From Sphingobacteriales bacterium (lineage in GTDB: Bacteria; Bacteroidota; Bacteroidia; Chitinophagales; UBA2359), in contig CP064999.1 in the NCBI GenBank assembly GCA_016700115.1, forward strand, positions 1 through 64,000: a DNA stretch of 64,000 bases. The letters are read 5' to 3'. Position 1 is the first letter of the stretch; every line of letters begins with the position of its first letter. A program made the translations under genes and the position numbers. This document shows, piece by piece, positions 62,558 through 64,000 of this stretch. The notes beneath the pieces were generated by a model. That model was not told where the DNA came from. It ran no database searches and was given only the letters and a program-made list of their open reading frames with translations.

Positions 62558-64000
62558 ATGAAATTTCCGTTGTTTTTTCGCAAAATAAGTTACTCTTGTT
62601 TTGTTTTACTGTTTACTCTGTTCTCTTATTCTTTACATGCACAAACTGTACCCTGTGCAAACGATTTAATGCAAAGCCAATGGCTTGCAACCGATGCCGG
62701 ATATGCTGCCCGTTTTGCCGAACAAAATGAAATCATTGCCAATGCCACACAGAAACTTTGGGACAAACGCGCGGCAGGAGAGTTAAATAAGTCAGGTACC
62801 GGCACAAAAGTTTATACCATACCGGTTGTGGTTCATATTATACATCACCCTGACAGCAGTGTTGGCAAAATTACCAATATACCCGATTCTCAGGTGTATG
62901 CTGCTATAAATTATTTAAATGAGAGTTTTAGCAATACAGGGGTTTATGACCCGGCAACCGGTGAAGATATAGACATTGAGTTTTGCCTGGCCACCACTAA
63001 TCCTTTTGGTAATACAACGACCGGAATCACCCGTTACGGGTCGGTTGCTTTCACCTATCTCGATTTTCCGGTGAACGACAGCATCATGAAATTTACCACC
63101 GGTTGGAACCGCTACAACTATTGCAATATATGGTTGCCACATACTATCGCTGATGTGCAGAACAATGTATATTCCTATGCAGGATATGCTCCTCCTGCCG
63201 GTTGGCATGGAACCAACCGCGATGGTGTAGTCATGCGGCAGGACTATTTCGGTACCGGTTCTGACAATTCAAAAGTATTAATTCACGAAATAGGACATTA
63301 TCTCAACCTGTTTCATACGTTCAATATGGGTTGTACCAACTTCGATTGTCGCTATCAGGGTGACTTTGTATGCGATACTCCTCCGGATGCACTGTCGAAC
63401 GGTTCATTTTGTAATGCCATTAACAGTTGTACGACCGACCCACATGATGTTAACAGTCGCAACCCGTTTCGTCCGGTTAATATGGGCGGAATAGGCGACC
63501 AAAACGATATGATAGAAAACTATATGGACTATGGCAACCGGTATTGTCAAACTGTTTTTACTCTGGGGCAAAAAGACCGGATGCGAATTTCCCTTACTGC
63601 AATCCGCGGAACCTTATTGGAATCTAATGGTTGCAACACTAATTTCACCAAGGATGTTGGAATTACTGCTATTGTAACCCCTGATAAATTTACCTGCAAC
63701 GGACAGGCTACAGTTACGCTTAAAAACTTCGGCAATACTGTGATCAATACCACCAAAATCAATTATCAGGTAAATGGCAACCTGTATCTGTATAATTGGT
63801 CGGGAACACTTCAGCCCGGAAAGGAAACCAATGTGTTGATTGATTCAGGATTGAGTTTGACAAATGGCACCTATACATTTACCGCCTACACCTCTTTGCC
63901 CGATATGTGGGCGGATCAAAATCCATCGAATGACAGTGCTTCCAAAACCTTTCACAAAATAGCCAATAACAGCCTGCCTTTTACCGAAAACTTTGAACTG
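62558..64000 (+). CDS. Secreted pappalysin-type (M43) metalloprotease, cut by the window end
   Basis: The frame is open from ATG 62558 to the last base (481 codons, no stop), so the C-terminus lies outside. Signal peptide: KISYSCFVLLFTLFSYSLHA. The propeptide-like part is followed by YTIPVVVHIIHHPDSSVGKI and DIDIEFCLATTNPFGN. The zinc site is HEIGHYLNLFH with His243, Glu244, His247 and His253; the Met-turn is NYMDYGNRYCQTVFTLGQ. This is the M43B pattern found in cytophagalysin. After the catalytic domain, a CARDB-like beta-sandwich (DVGITAIVTPDKFTCNG...TVTLKNFGNT) starts at about residue 367. A T9SS tail probably follows beyond the window. Confidence 0.9.
   Translation, partial: MKFPLFFRKISYSCFVLLFTLFSYSLHAQTVPCANDLMQSQWLATDAGYAARFAEQNEIIANATQKLWDKRAAGELNKSGTGTKVYTIPVVVHIIHHPDSSVGKITNIPDSQVYAAINYLNESFSNTGVYDPATGEDIDIEFCLATTNPFGNTTTGITRYGSVAFTYLDFPVNDSIMKFTTGWNRYNYCNIWLPHTIADVQNNVYSYAGYAPPAGWHGTNRDGVVMRQDYFGTGSDNSKVLIHEIGHYLNLFHTFNMGCTNFDCRYQGDFVCDTPPDALSNGSFCNAINSCTTDPHDVNSRNPFRPVNMGGIGDQNDMIENYMDYGNRYCQTVFTLGQKDRMRISLTAIRGTLLESNGCNTNFTKDVGITAIVTPDKFTCNGQATVTLKNFGNTVINTTKINYQVNGNLYLYNWSGTLQPGKETNVLIDSGLSLTNGTYTFTAYTSLPDMWADQNPSNDSASKTFHKIANNSLPFTENFEL

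Noticed and set aside
62437..62730. 97-codon plus-strand frame
   Set aside because: Overlaps the start of the M43 protease in another frame; the protease frame has a signal peptide and a zinc site.

Overview
The window is chromosomal DNA of a Bacteroidota bacterium. I infer this from repeated TAnnTTTG -7 promoter elements, type IX secretion (T9SS) sorting domains, SusC/D-free but typical secreted multidomain proteins, tail-fibre-like proteins, a Cys-rich bacteroidete-type PheS, and the DUF1800/DUF1501 pair. The nearest order looks like a Chitinophagales/Saprospirales-type lineage, but I cannot place it more finely from sequence alone. There is no sign of a prophage, plasmid backbone or CRISPR array.

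Layout. 0-7.3 kb is a decayed stretch: two RHS-core fragments around a broken Rpn-type nuclease gene, a DUF559 fragment, an AT-rich array with a 21-bp period, a fibronectin-III fragment, a katG pseudogene (many indels plus loss of about 75 codons) and a broken M19 dipeptidase. 7.5-14.6 kb holds a large secreted protein and a DUF1800-DUF1501 pair; the first two carry single-base frameshifts. 14.8-20.6 kb has tRNA-Phe, a small membrane protein plus hemJ, a compact three-gene cassette led by a TIGR04255-like protein, an AraC regulator, a T9SS protein and tRNA-Ser. 20.6-31 kb is mostly housekeeping: cysDN (sulfate activation), a DegT/LegC aminotransferase, hbd, pheS, an alpha/beta hydrolase, moaA, gpsA and anmK, with families of short hairpin repeats around gpsA.

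31-41 kb carries a lipoprotein, a second 21-bp-period array in perfect phase, a two-component system followed by two PepSY-like periplasmic proteins, DUF4783, gpmI, a lipoprotein and uvrC. 41-49 kb has tandem alpha-oxoamine synthases showing a 93-bp gene-conversion-like tract, a secreted protein sharing its C-terminal module with the 7.5-kb gene, a YadA-head/S74 surface protein and an unknown helical protein. 49-57 kb has a glycosyltransferase fused to a degenerate sugar-transferase module, a T9SS-exported lysyl oxidase with the complete copper and LTQ residues, an unusual short-variable-arm tRNA with anticodon CAG, and a large modular surface protein. 57-64 kb has kmo, an HD hydrolase, an OmpA lipoprotein, an IS4-family remnant, a RAYT (REP-associated) transposase between two perfect palindromes, an orphan HicB and a secreted M43 metalloprotease cut by the window end.

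Best candidates for something undescribed are the TIGR04255 three-gene cassette (16.1-17.8 kb), the two 21-bp-periodic arrays, the bacterial lysyl oxidase, and the class-I tRNA with a CAG anticodon. Most frameshifts sit in the first 12 kb and are one-base changes, many in short homopolymers, so local sequencing or assembly error must be excluded before calling those genes dead.
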